Under the pieces are notes generated by a model. That model saw only the letters and a program-made list of their open reading frames with translations, searched no databases and had not been told where the DNA came from. Shown in pieces: positions 6,309 through 13,510 of a stretch of DNA of 14,229 nucleotides (the first letter of the stretch is position 1; every line of letters begins with the position of its first letter). Source of the stretch: CAZRHR01 sp964599915 (GTDB lineage Bacteria > Bacteroidota > Bacteroidia > CAIKAF01); NCBI GenBank assembly GCA_964599915.1, contig CAZRHR010000066.1:1-14229 (forward strand), given 5' to 3'. Made by a program: the position numbers and the translations under genes.

Positions 6309-6353
6309 GGTGCCCTCGACTCCGCTCGGGCACCTCAGGCGTCTCGGGCACCT
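6309..6353. repeat. REP-like palindrome with an extra half-copy
   Basis: GGTGCCC (6309-6315) and GGGCACC (6328-6334) are perfect 7-bp arms around the loop TCGACTCCGCTC. The 11-mer CTCGGGCACCT occurs at 6325-6335 and again at 6343-6353, so the left arm can pair with either copy. From memory, palindromes with the core TCGACTCCGCTC recur in intergenic regions of many Bacteroidota genomes, like REP elements. It lies between convergent genes. The T-run of the plus strand (6299-6305) is on the wrong side for an intrinsic terminator, so I call it a repeat. Confidence 0.55.
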
Positions 6354-6386
6354 GAAACCATATACACACCACCTCCCTAGCCGGTC

Positions 6387-8153
6387 CTAAAACTGAAAAT
6401 AAATGAAGGTCTGTGCGTCCGCTAGAGCGAATTGGTAAATCACCAGAAAAATCAAGATACTCAACCCAATTTGGGCGTAACCCGGCAAGGAGATAAACCT
6501 AAGCTTAATGGCTCGTTTCCACGCGGAGGGTAACCAATGCAAAATCATACCGAGCAAAAACACCAAGCTTACCCAAATGAAACCTTCCAACACTGCATAG
6601 ATATAACTTGGACTCCATCCGGAGACATCTATCATTTGATGCCATAGGGTTTTGGCTGTTCCTACCGTGTCTGCGGTATTTTTGACGTCTCCTGCGCGGA
6701 AAAACAGCCGGGTCAATGAAATAAAAATGAACGTAATCCCAATTTTCCATGCGCGCACGCTCCAATGGGATACATGCTCATAAGGACTAATTTTTCTCCA
6801 ATATTTATACACGACCAGGGCCAAGCCATTTAATCCACCCCAAATCATAAAATTCCAAGAGGCGCCATGCCACAATCCGCCAATGAGCATGGTAAGCATC
6901 ATGTTGATGTTGGTGATAAAATGCCGCCAAATACTCGGTTTCCAACGTCCAATCAGATACCAAATGGCAAAAACAGCACCCACCGCCGGCAAGGGACGCC
7001 AATCATGGGCAATGGCCGACACCACGCCCGTAAGTACGAAAGACCAAATAAATGTGCCCCAAGTGGCTTTTCGGTTCCCGCCAAGTGGAATGTATAAATA
7101 ATCTTTAAGCCAAGTAGAAAGTGAAATATGCCACCGTTTCCAAAACTCCGCTACATTTTCTGCTTTATAAGGTGAATTAAAGTTCAACGGTAATTTGAAT
7201 CCCATGAGCAAGGCTACCCCAATGGCCATGTCGGTATATCCTGAAAAATCAGCATATACCTGCAGAGAATACACCAACAAGGAAAAAAACACTTCAAATC
7301 CTTTGACCATGTCAGGCAAGGAAAAAGTCCTGTCTACCAAACCAAAGGCAAGGAAGTCGGCTAAAATGATTTTTTTGGCCATGCCGCTCAAAATAAGAAA
7401 CAAGGCAAGACCAAATAGACGTTTGGATAAACGATAGGGCTGATAAATCTGTGGTATAAACTCAGCAGCTCTTACAATGGGACCTGCCACCAATTGGGGG
7501 AAATAGGCCACGTAAAATCCGAAATCAGTAAGTTTTTGTACGGGTTTCAGCCGGCCCCGATACACATCTGCTGCATACGAAATGGTCTGAAAGGTGAAGA
7601 AGGACACCCCAACTGGAAGTATAATGTCATCGGCTCCAAAATAAGCCTTGGCTAAAAATTGGTCGTTCCATTGGAAAAGGGGGGCTAAAGCTTCCAATCC
7701 TTGATTGGCCCAACTGCCCAACCAATTTTTCACGGCTACGGGAATCCCGGTGGCTTGGGAATACGCTCCGGCCAAGAAGTAGGTATATTTAAAATAAAAC
7801 AGGGAAATTAGGTTGATAAAAATACTTAGACTTAGCCATGCCGTTTTCTTGCGCTGGGTCAAGGCCGCTTCAATGCGATGTCCTATAAGGTAATCTGTTA
7901 CGGTAGAAAAAACCAGTAAAAGGAAGAAAAAGCCTGAGGTTTTGAAGTAAAAGAAAAGAGATACAGCAAACAAAAAAGTGTTTCTCAGGGCCAATTTTTT
8001 TCCGATCAAGGCCATGCCGGCCATCACCACAATGAAAAAGGCCCAAAATCCCCATACGGTAAAAGTCAGGGGATGGTCTTTGTCAAAAACAGTACACCAG
8101 TTTACCCATTGCTCCCAAAGGGTACGCCAGTCTGGTAATAGCTCAAGGTTCAT
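6387..8153 (-). CDS. MBOAT-family O-acyltransferase (AlgI/PatA/DltB-like)
   Basis: Polytopic inner-membrane protein, 588 aa with a dozen or more hydrophobic segments. By family it moves acyl (usually acetyl) groups across the membrane for esterification of a periplasmic or surface glycan. The AlgI/DltB core is clear: FPQLVAGPIVR (218-228), ADFSGYTDMAIG (301-312), NFNSPY (324-329), FWKRWHISLSTWLKDYLYIPLGGNR (337-361) and GGLWHGASWNF (425-435). H342 and H429 are the two conserved histidines; the second is the presumed catalytic one. About 45-50 residues with one or two extra hydrophobic segments (roughly 364-412) lie between them, where AlgI has a short link. Its ATG overlaps the stop of the upstream SGNH gene by 11 bp, so translation is coupled. 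That SGNH neighbour is the expected partner that finishes acetyl transfer. Substrate unproven; peptidoglycan is suggested by the LysM gene in the operon. Confidence 0.92.
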   Translation of the reverse strand: MNLELLPDWRTLWEQWVNWCTVFDKDHPLTFTVWGFWAFFIVVMAGMALIGKKLALRNTFLFAVSLFFYFKTSGFFFLLLVFSTVTDYLIGHRIEAALTQRKKTAWLSLSIFINLISLFYFKYTYFLAGAYSQATGIPVAVKNWLGSWANQGLEALAPLFQWNDQFLAKAYFGADDIILPVGVSFFTFQTISYAADVYRGRLKPVQKLTDFGFYVAYFPQLVAGPIVRAAEFIPQIYQPYRLSKRLFGLALFLILSGMAKKIILADFLAFGLVDRTFSLPDMVKGFEVFFSLLVYSLQVYADFSGYTDMAIGVALLMGFKLPLNFNSPYKAENVAEFWKRWHISLSTWLKDYLYIPLGGNRKATWGTFIWSFVLTGVVSAIAHDWRPLPAVGAVFAIWYLIGRWKPSIWRHFITNINMMLTMLIGGLWHGASWNFMIWGGLNGLALVVYKYWRKISPYEHVSHWSVRAWKIGITFIFISLTRLFFRAGDVKNTADTVGTAKTLWHQMIDVSGWSPSYIYAVLEGFIWVSLVFLLGMILHWLPSAWKRAIKLRFISLPGYAQIGLSILIFLVIYQFALADAQTFIYFQF

Positions 8154-9405
8154 GGCGTAGTAAATGTTTTTCGTAACTTTTGAGCATCGCGCTAAAAAGT
8201 AAATCTCCCATTAATCGATATCCGGTGGAGGTGAAATGTACTTTATCTCCTTGGGCCAAACCATTGGATTGCCAAACGGCCATGGATTGCAATCCACCCA
8301 TGACGGTGAAAAAATCCCATAAGCCGCATCCTTCTGTTTGAGCTAAATACCGCATGGCATCTCGAACCACCAGGCCGTTCTGATTCACGGCGTATCGCCC
8401 CCTTCGCATTCTTCTGAATGAGTCATTGTTGGTAATCAATACCATCATGGCCTTGGGGTTGACCTCTCTAACCATGCGCATCAACTGCCGATAATTCCCT
8501 TGAAACACGTCAGGTGAAAACCCTGATCCTGCCGCATCATTTATGCCAATACCAAAGACCACTACATCGGGTTTGAGCTCCCGTAAGTGATCCTTAAAAT
8601 AAGCGCATTTCAAATAGGAATAGGTCCCCGCGCCATTCACGCCAATCGCATGGTAGGTGATACCCGGATCACTGTTTTCCAATTGGATGCCATACAATAC
8701 AAAAGGACCGGGAACGCTGTCTACGGCCTCTAATTGTAAGGTCACGGCATGAAGATAACTACTGAGGAAAAATTCTGTAATGCCCTCTTCCGGATGATGT
8801 AAACTTCTTACGCCCAATGTATCTGCACCGGAAACGACCACTTTCATGCGTTGTGGACCACGGCCGTGAAACACTCGGATATGGTTAAAATCATAGGCCG
8901 GATAACGTTCTTTTTTTAAATAAACGGTGAGGGACGCGCCCAATTCTTCGGTAATCACGGCCATACCGGTCAAGCCCAACGGAACATCCGGTTCTCTCCC
9001 GACATTTTTCACGGCCCGCCATGCTCCCGTATGGGTCACATAATAGTTGGGCGGATTATTGGTTCTCGCCAGTTGAAAAGGGAAAATTAAGCCTCGACTT
9101 CCTCGATTTCCGGGAAAAAGGGTGGAGAAACGCTCCCTGATTCGCCCACTTAACACATCGGCTTGTACATGACTTCCGCCGATATGAACCATGTTTATTT
9201 TTCCTGTTCCCCTGAAAATCAATTGGTCTAACTTTTTAAAAAATTGTTTCAAGGGTACGCTGTCTCCATGCCATTCCAATTGATTTTCCTGATACCGGAT
9301 AAAAGGAAACGTGGGCATTTCATGCGGATAATCGCTCACTTGGCTTTTTGCTGTTCCAAGCAGAAAGACGGTGGTAAAAAGGGTGATTAGGACCTTACGA
9401 TGCAT
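8143..9405 (-). CDS. SGNH/GDSL-fold hydrolase or O-acetyltransferase, exported
   Basis: 420 aa from the ATG at 9405. A longer frame reaches 9516, but the 37 extra residues are polar, overlap the upstream gene, and would bury the signal peptide. Residues 1-22 form a Sec signal (VLITLFTTVFLLGTAKSQ). SGNH blocks in order: HIGGSHVQAD with nucleophile S78 (Gly where GDSL proteins have Asp), GVNGAG (G258) for the oxyanion hole, GIGIND with N289, and DKVHF with D387 and H390. Blocks I and II are separated by about 180 residues, far more than in simple GDSL esterases, so a beta-rich domain is inserted (about 140-245). It acts in the periplasm or at the surface on ester-linked acetyl groups. It overlaps both neighbours by 11 bp and is a divergent relative of the preceding gene. 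Whether it adds or removes acetyl groups cannot be read from sequence. Confidence 0.87.
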   Translation of the reverse strand: MHRKVLITLFTTVFLLGTAKSQVSDYPHEMPTFPFIRYQENQLEWHGDSVPLKQFFKKLDQLIFRGTGKINMVHIGGSHVQADVLSGRIRERFSTLFPGNRGSRGLIFPFQLARTNNPPNYYVTHTGAWRAVKNVGREPDVPLGLTGMAVITEELGASLTVYLKKERYPAYDFNHIRVFHGRGPQRMKVVVSGADTLGVRSLHHPEEGITEFFLSSYLHAVTLQLEAVDSVPGPFVLYGIQLENSDPGITYHAIGVNGAGTYSYLKCAYFKDHLRELKPDVVVFGIGINDAAGSGFSPDVFQGNYRQLMRMVREVNPKAMMVLITNNDSFRRMRRGRYAVNQNGLVVRDAMRYLAQTEGCGLWDFFTVMGGLQSMAVWQSNGLAQGDKVHFTSTGYRLMGDLLFSAMLKSYEKHLLRHEP

Positions 9406-10828
9406 GGTGTTTCTTTTTTCGTAAGGTGTACAGGTTAAACTCTCGTAGGAAACTTTGCAAAAGTAAGTCTCCCATTTTCTTGGCTCCCGCCGGGGTAAAA
9501 TGGATATAATCTCCACCTGCCAATGGCGGACTCTCTTTTACCCATGCAGGCATAGCGCCAAGTCCTCCCATGGCTTCTATCATGTCAAAATACGCACAAC
9601 CTTGTCGAAAGGCTGCTGCTTTTAATGAATCACGGGTCGCATCTAAAAAGGGATAAGGTTGAAATGACCCCTCGATACGGGTCGACATATCTGAGGGCCC
9701 AATGACCAAAATGGGAAGGTTGGGCTTATATTTTCTGAACATTTTAAGCTGTTGTTCAAAGCTGCGGGCAAAGCGGCCTGCTTCGGCCTGACTTTCAATA
9801 GAGGGCACTGCATTTCCTCCAAATTCAAGCCAAAGGGCATCGGTTCCCAACGCATCCCAACCCTTGAAAAGTAAGGACTGGTCCACCCGCGTAAAAATAG
9901 TACCGGAGCAGCCACGCATAGGTAAGTTATCCACCACCACGCCTTGTTTGCTCTCTAAGCTAAATCCATACAATTCAAAACTTCCACTTTCGGTGGTTGA
10001 AAATGAAATGGACAGGGTGCCTCCCGGCTGGGCAACGTCGAAACTGAGCGATTGAAATCCTTGAGCAGCGGAGAGCACCTGGGATTGACCATTGACCGCA
10101 ATGGTGACATCTTCGGTGGCTTGCCCCGCCAAAATTTTGATGCGGCTGTAGTTTCTTGCTTTGGGGGAAATACTAAATCCGGGGGAAAATTGCACCTGGG
10201 CTTCAGGACCTTGCACCAAGGTGAAATTCAATAGTGGACCATATCTTCTATGACCCGGGGAAACGGAATCAGGTGACCAAATGGCAAATCGCCGAAAGGG
10301 TCCTGTATTGGTTTGTTTCACAGTACCTGAGGGTATCACTTGCAAAGGGGGTTGTAACCCGGGGCCTCCGCCGCCAAATTTCTGCTGTAATCCTTCGCGA
10401 ACCACTTCGGTCAAGCGATCTATCTCAATTTGTGAATCACCATAATGCATGATGCGAACCAGTTCCGACGTTTTGGCTTTTTCCATGGCTCGGAAAAGCG
10501 GATGAAACAGGGTGTCTTGGCCTTCGGGAAAATGAATGGCTGCCTGATGTGCTCTGGCATTTTGGGTCATGACCACTAGGCTGTCTTTGGATGCCAAAGC
10601 CTCCACCAAAGCAAGGCTATCAGAAATTTCCTTTTTCCTGAGCGCTGCCATATCGATTACAGGCGTGGTGTCGGCTTGTAGTAGTTTGTGTAATTGTGGC
10701 CATTTAAGACTCCATGATTCGGTGATGGACCATTTGCCTGTGGGAAGAAGACTCACTAAAACAAGTCCTGCGCCTATGGCCAGGCCAAACATGACCACAC
10801 GCCATGGTGAAACATAGGGTTTAGCCAT
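9395..10828 (-). CDS. SGNH/GDSL-fold protein with N-terminal membrane anchor
   Basis: 477 aa. A single hydrophobic segment (about 10-29) after a short basic start suggests an inner-membrane anchor with a periplasmic body, although it could be an uncleaved signal. A linker with many charged residues (50-120) precedes the SGNH core. Block I is MHYGDSQIEIDR (D131, S132), the Gly block is MRGCSGTIF (near 306-309), block III is EFGGNA (N339) rather than GxND, and the last block is DYIHFTPAG (D440, H443). The region between blocks I and II (about 160-300) is an inserted beta-rich domain, as in the next gene. Both proteins end with a similar DxxHFTxxGxxxMGDLL string, pointing to an old tandem duplication. 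It overlaps the LysM gene by 8 bp (ATGGCTAA) and the next SGNH gene by 11 bp. It probably works with the MBOAT protein in glycan O-acetylation, like PatB, AlgJ or AlgX. Confidence 0.87.
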   Translation of the reverse strand: MAKPYVSPWRVVMFGLAIGAGLVLVSLLPTGKWSITESWSLKWPQLHKLLQADTTPVIDMAALRKKEISDSLALVEALASKDSLVVMTQNARAHQAAIHFPEGQDTLFHPLFRAMEKAKTSELVRIMHYGDSQIEIDRLTEVVREGLQQKFGGGGPGLQPPLQVIPSGTVKQTNTGPFRRFAIWSPDSVSPGHRRYGPLLNFTLVQGPEAQVQFSPGFSISPKARNYSRIKILAGQATEDVTIAVNGQSQVLSAAQGFQSLSFDVAQPGGTLSISFSTTESGSFELYGFSLESKQGVVVDNLPMRGCSGTIFTRVDQSLLFKGWDALGTDALWLEFGGNAVPSIESQAEAGRFARSFEQQLKMFRKYKPNLPILVIGPSDMSTRIEGSFQPYPFLDATRDSLKAAAFRQGCAYFDMIEAMGGLGAMPAWVKESPPLAGGDYIHFTPAGAKKMGDLLLQSFLREFNLYTLRKKKHHAS

Positions 10829-11942
10829 TTTTCCGAATCCTCAGCACTTGACCCGCCCGAATTAAATCTGAACGGAGGTTATTCCATTTTTTCAATTCAG
10901 AGATGGTTACACCGCGATATTTTGAAGCAATTTGACCAAGGTTATCACCTGGCTTTACTTTATAATGAATCCATTGAACGGAGGGTGGTGGATTTGATTT
11001 TACCGGAGCTGTTTCGGTGATAGTTGTCGCGGCAACAGGGCTGATAGCAGGTGATTCTTGGCTTACAGGTAATTCTGGTAGGGATTCATAGGCTATGGCC
11101 AAATCTTCGGGAAGAAAAATTTCATATCCTTGGTTACCGGGAATCCATTCTGAGCGATACATAGGGTTCCACGCATGAAGATTTTCAGACGTAGTATGGA
11201 GATGTTGGGCCAAAACAGGGAACTGCTCTGTTCGGGTCACTTTTACTCGTTTTAAATCTACACCGGGTTGTGGACCATGCTGGGCCAATCCGTGTTCAGG
11301 TGCATAGGCCAGTAAATAGGCTCCAGCAGAAAATCGATAATAGGCTTTTTGTTTTTCTGCCGATAAACCTTCGACCATGGGTGTAATTTGTTTTTTACAC
11401 GTTCTTTCACTTGCGGCCACCACGTCTGCGGGTGAGGTCAAAAAGGCCAAAAAAGCCATCGACCAATCCTGAAACTGAAGGTGTAAATCTCGCAGCCATT
11501 TCACCGCAACCATACTGGAGCGCAGTGGATCTCGACGTTCATCCAACGTCTCGTTGACTTTTAATCCATATTTTACAGCCACCAGATAGGGTAAATTCCA
11601 AAGGCCGCTTCCTCCCTGAGGACTAACAAACAAGGGGTTGAATCCAGTGATTACCGGCAAGTATTGTGCTATGGCAGGGACATTGCTCTTAGAAACAATG
11701 GGCGCAATAAGTTGTAAATGGGATGAGGCAGATTGAACGGTCTGCTGCAACTTGGAGGGATTTTGATAAAGCTCTTCCCGAATGATGAGGCCAATTTCAG
11801 AAGACCATTGAATCCCTGTTGATCCGGCCATTTGCTGAAAACGACGATGAAAAGTGGAATCAGCTGGCAACACTTCGCCTGCCTGGAGTTGGAAAAACCA
11901 CCCCAGAAAAAGCACCATGATGCTATGTTTAATTCCTCTCAT
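10821..11942 (-). CDS. MltD-like LysM protein with a degenerate lytic-transglycosylase domain
   Basis: 373 aa, signal peptide about 1-21. Residues 80-185 align with the SLT domain of MltD-type lytic transglycosylases: FNPLFVSPQGGSGLWNLP, KYGLKVNETLDERRDP, a WLRDLHLQFQDWSMAF helix and PADVVAA. The active site is lost. In the family, LPLIESAFNP carries the catalytic Glu; here residues 95-103 read LPVITGFNP, one residue shorter and with no Glu. The later AYNAG substrate motif is AFLTS. A divergent LysM-like segment lies at about 232-278, a Pro/Ser/Thr-rich linker at 288-322, and a clear LysM at 325-370 (HYKVKPGDNLGQIASKYRG to GQVLRIRK). It should bind peptidoglycan without cutting it. It precedes the SGNH/MBOAT genes with an 8-bp overlap, so a scaffold or targeting role for that machinery is plausible. 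Confidence 0.88.
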   Translation of the reverse strand: MRGIKHSIMVLFLGWFFQLQAGEVLPADSTFHRRFQQMAGSTGIQWSSEIGLIIREELYQNPSKLQQTVQSASSHLQLIAPIVSKSNVPAIAQYLPVITGFNPLFVSPQGGSGLWNLPYLVAVKYGLKVNETLDERRDPLRSSMVAVKWLRDLHLQFQDWSMAFLAFLTSPADVVAASERTCKKQITPMVEGLSAEKQKAYYRFSAGAYLLAYAPEHGLAQHGPQPGVDLKRVKVTRTEQFPVLAQHLHTTSENLHAWNPMYRSEWIPGNQGYEIFLPEDLAIAYESLPELPVSQESPAISPVAATTITETAPVKSNPPPSVQWIHYKVKPGDNLGQIASKYRGVTISELKKWNNLRSDLIRAGQVLRIRKNG

Positions 11943-12011
11943 TCTTACAAAAATCCTCTTTTTTTCTTGATTTCAAAACCTTCTTGGATAGTTTTTATTC
12001 ACGGGCTTACG

Positions 12012-12725
12012 TCAATAATTATTTGGTAGAAGTAATGAGTCAATCACCGGCCGCAATTTTCGCTTCCAAAGGGCGTATCCGTCTGCATTCATGTGCAATC
12101 CATCCTTTAGAAACAAGCCACGTTTGGCTTTTCCGGTTCCGTCCAGCATCTCATGATGAAGATTTACCCACGTACATCGTTTGTTTTTTTGGTTCATGCC
12201 AAGGATCACTTCTTTAGCCATGGCATTGAAGGCTTGCTGTTTTTCCAGGAATTCGGCGCTTTTAATAGATGGCTTTACACTGATGTACACCAAATGTGTA
12301 CGTGGCCAATGCAACACCAGTTGGGACATAAGCAGGTTAAATTGCTCCAAAATATCAGGAAGGGTCGCGTATGGGAGACTTAAATCGTTTTCTCCGATAT
12401 ACAATACCACCACTTTGGCTCGCAAAGGCCGAATCCATTCCGGAAATCGCAAATTCAAATCGACCAAAGTGCTTCCCCCAAATCCCATGTTCATCACGCG
12501 ATAAGGGGAAAAATCTTCCTTCAACGTTTTCCAGCCGCGGATGCTCGATGACCCAATAAAAATGACATCAAAACTGTCTTTGGGCGAAATTTGACTGTGG
12601 GCCTCCGTGAAATGCGATTGAAATCTTGGATGTTTAGGTACAATGGAGTCCGCATACGTCCCGGTTTGGGCGAAGATGAAACCACCCAAAAAGGCAATAA
12701 ACACAAGAAGGCTTAGGCGAATCAT
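12012..12725 (-). CDS. Small exported SGNH/GDSL hydrolase
   Basis: 237 aa from the ATG at 12725; a TTG two codons upstream is also in frame, but ATG is preferred. Residues 1-20 are a signal peptide (LLVFIAFLGGFIFAQ). This is a compact GDSL esterase with all blocks in usual spacing: VIFIGSSSIRGW (S60 by alignment with the GDS serine), NMGFGGS (G83), LYIGENDLS (N113) and DGLHMNADGY (D208, H211). It resembles the lipase/acylhydrolase group with an IRGW or ITEGW motif, which includes acetylxylan and PAF-acetylhydrolase-like esterases. It lies 69 bp upstream of the LysM gene on the same strand, so it may begin the O-acetylation operon, perhaps as the deacetylating enzyme. The wider gap and distinct subfamily leave its link to that operon less certain than that of the four overlapping genes. 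Confidence 0.88.
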   Translation of the reverse strand: MIRLSLLVFIAFLGGFIFAQTGTYADSIVPKHPRFQSHFTEAHSQISPKDSFDVIFIGSSSIRGWKTLKEDFSPYRVMNMGFGGSTLVDLNLRFPEWIRPLRAKVVVLYIGENDLSLPYATLPDILEQFNLLMSQLVLHWPRTHLVYISVKPSIKSAEFLEKQQAFNAMAKEVILGMNQKNKRCTWVNLHHEMLDGTGKAKRGLFLKDGLHMNADGYALWKRKLRPVIDSLLLPNNY

Positions 12726-12789
12726 GAGCAAATAACGGACATTACACTGTTAAAGTATAAGGCCGGTATTTTTTCGTTGCACCAAGGAA

Positions 12790-13431
12790 TTAATCCACCA
12801 TGGTTACCCCGGGATATTTGGAGGCATCAAATACGAAAATGCTGGCTGGGAAGTCTTTATCCGGCGTGAGCCTTTCAATGCGATAGGTGTATTTTGTGCC
12901 GTTTTTACCAATTACCAAAGCCTTGATAATTTGTAGCTTGTCTTCGTCAATATCCAATCGAACAATGCTATAATCTTTATCTTTTGGATTGGTGGGAAAC
13001 AAATCAATCACCGTGATTTTACGACCACCCACGGTTTTTTTCTCTTTGATTTTTCCCTTAAACCCTTTTTCATAAATGGTAAACATGGTTTGAGGGGTAA
13101 GGGCATCTTCCTCCAACTCATTCACAGGCACGCGCTGGGCTTCATTTACATCGGCACGGTAGGTAATCACGGTTTTACCATCGCTCACGACCACAAGGCT
13201 GTCCATTTGAAGTTGGTACAAATCGCCTTTCATTTTTAAAACGCCACGACTCTCTTGGTTTAATCCGCGTCCTTCAATGAAAAAGGAAAAAGCCACCTCT
13301 ACGGTTTTATAAGATTTGGTCTTTTCACTGAGTTTATCAAGTAGGGCTTTGGCTTCGCCATCAACCTGTGCATGTAACATAGAAAGGGTGGTGCTGAACA
13401 TCATACAAACACCCAAAAGGAAACGGTTCAT
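12790..13431 (-). CDS. LolA-like outer-membrane lipoprotein carrier
   Basis: 213 aa with a signal peptide (about 1-21, ending LHAQ). The mature part has the LolA/LolB-type half-barrel pattern: an ALLDKLSEKTKSYKTVEVAFSF opening helix-strand, then alternating beta strands (SRGVLKMKGDLYQLQM, VVSDGKTVITY) and a late KYTYRIERLTPD segment. In the periplasm it would accept lipoproteins from the LolCDE complex and ferry them to the outer membrane. Bacteroidota LolA proteins are divergent, and the Trp-rich E. coli signatures are not visible here. It lies 79 bp downstream of ftsK in the same direction; in my experience that order is common in Bacteroidota, which supports the call. A separate role in sensing or lipid transport cannot be excluded. 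Confidence 0.82.
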   Translation of the reverse strand: MNRFLLGVCMMFSTTLSMLHAQVDGEAKALLDKLSEKTKSYKTVEVAFSFFIEGRGLNQESRGVLKMKGDLYQLQMDSLVVVSDGKTVITYRADVNEAQRVPVNELEEDALTPQTMFTIYEKGFKGKIKEKKTVGGRKITVIDLFPTNPKDKDYSIVRLDIDEDKLQIIKALVIGKNGTKYTYRIERLTPDKDFPASIFVFDASKYPGVTMVD

Positions 13432-13510
13432 GAGGGGAAATTTAACAATGGAATATGGTTACAAATACTGTTCCGAAAATCTGAGACCAAGGTAAAACAA
13501 ATTTTATGGC

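Noticed and set aside
6299..6334. Intrinsic terminator for the Kunitz gene
   Set aside because: The T-run precedes the hairpin on the plus strand, and no T-run follows it on either strand.
9406..9516. Longer start for the second SGNH gene
   Set aside because: The extra 37 residues are polar, lie antisense-free but inside the upstream coding region, and would place the signal peptide internally. The ATG at 9405 gives an 11-bp overlap like that at the MBOAT junction.
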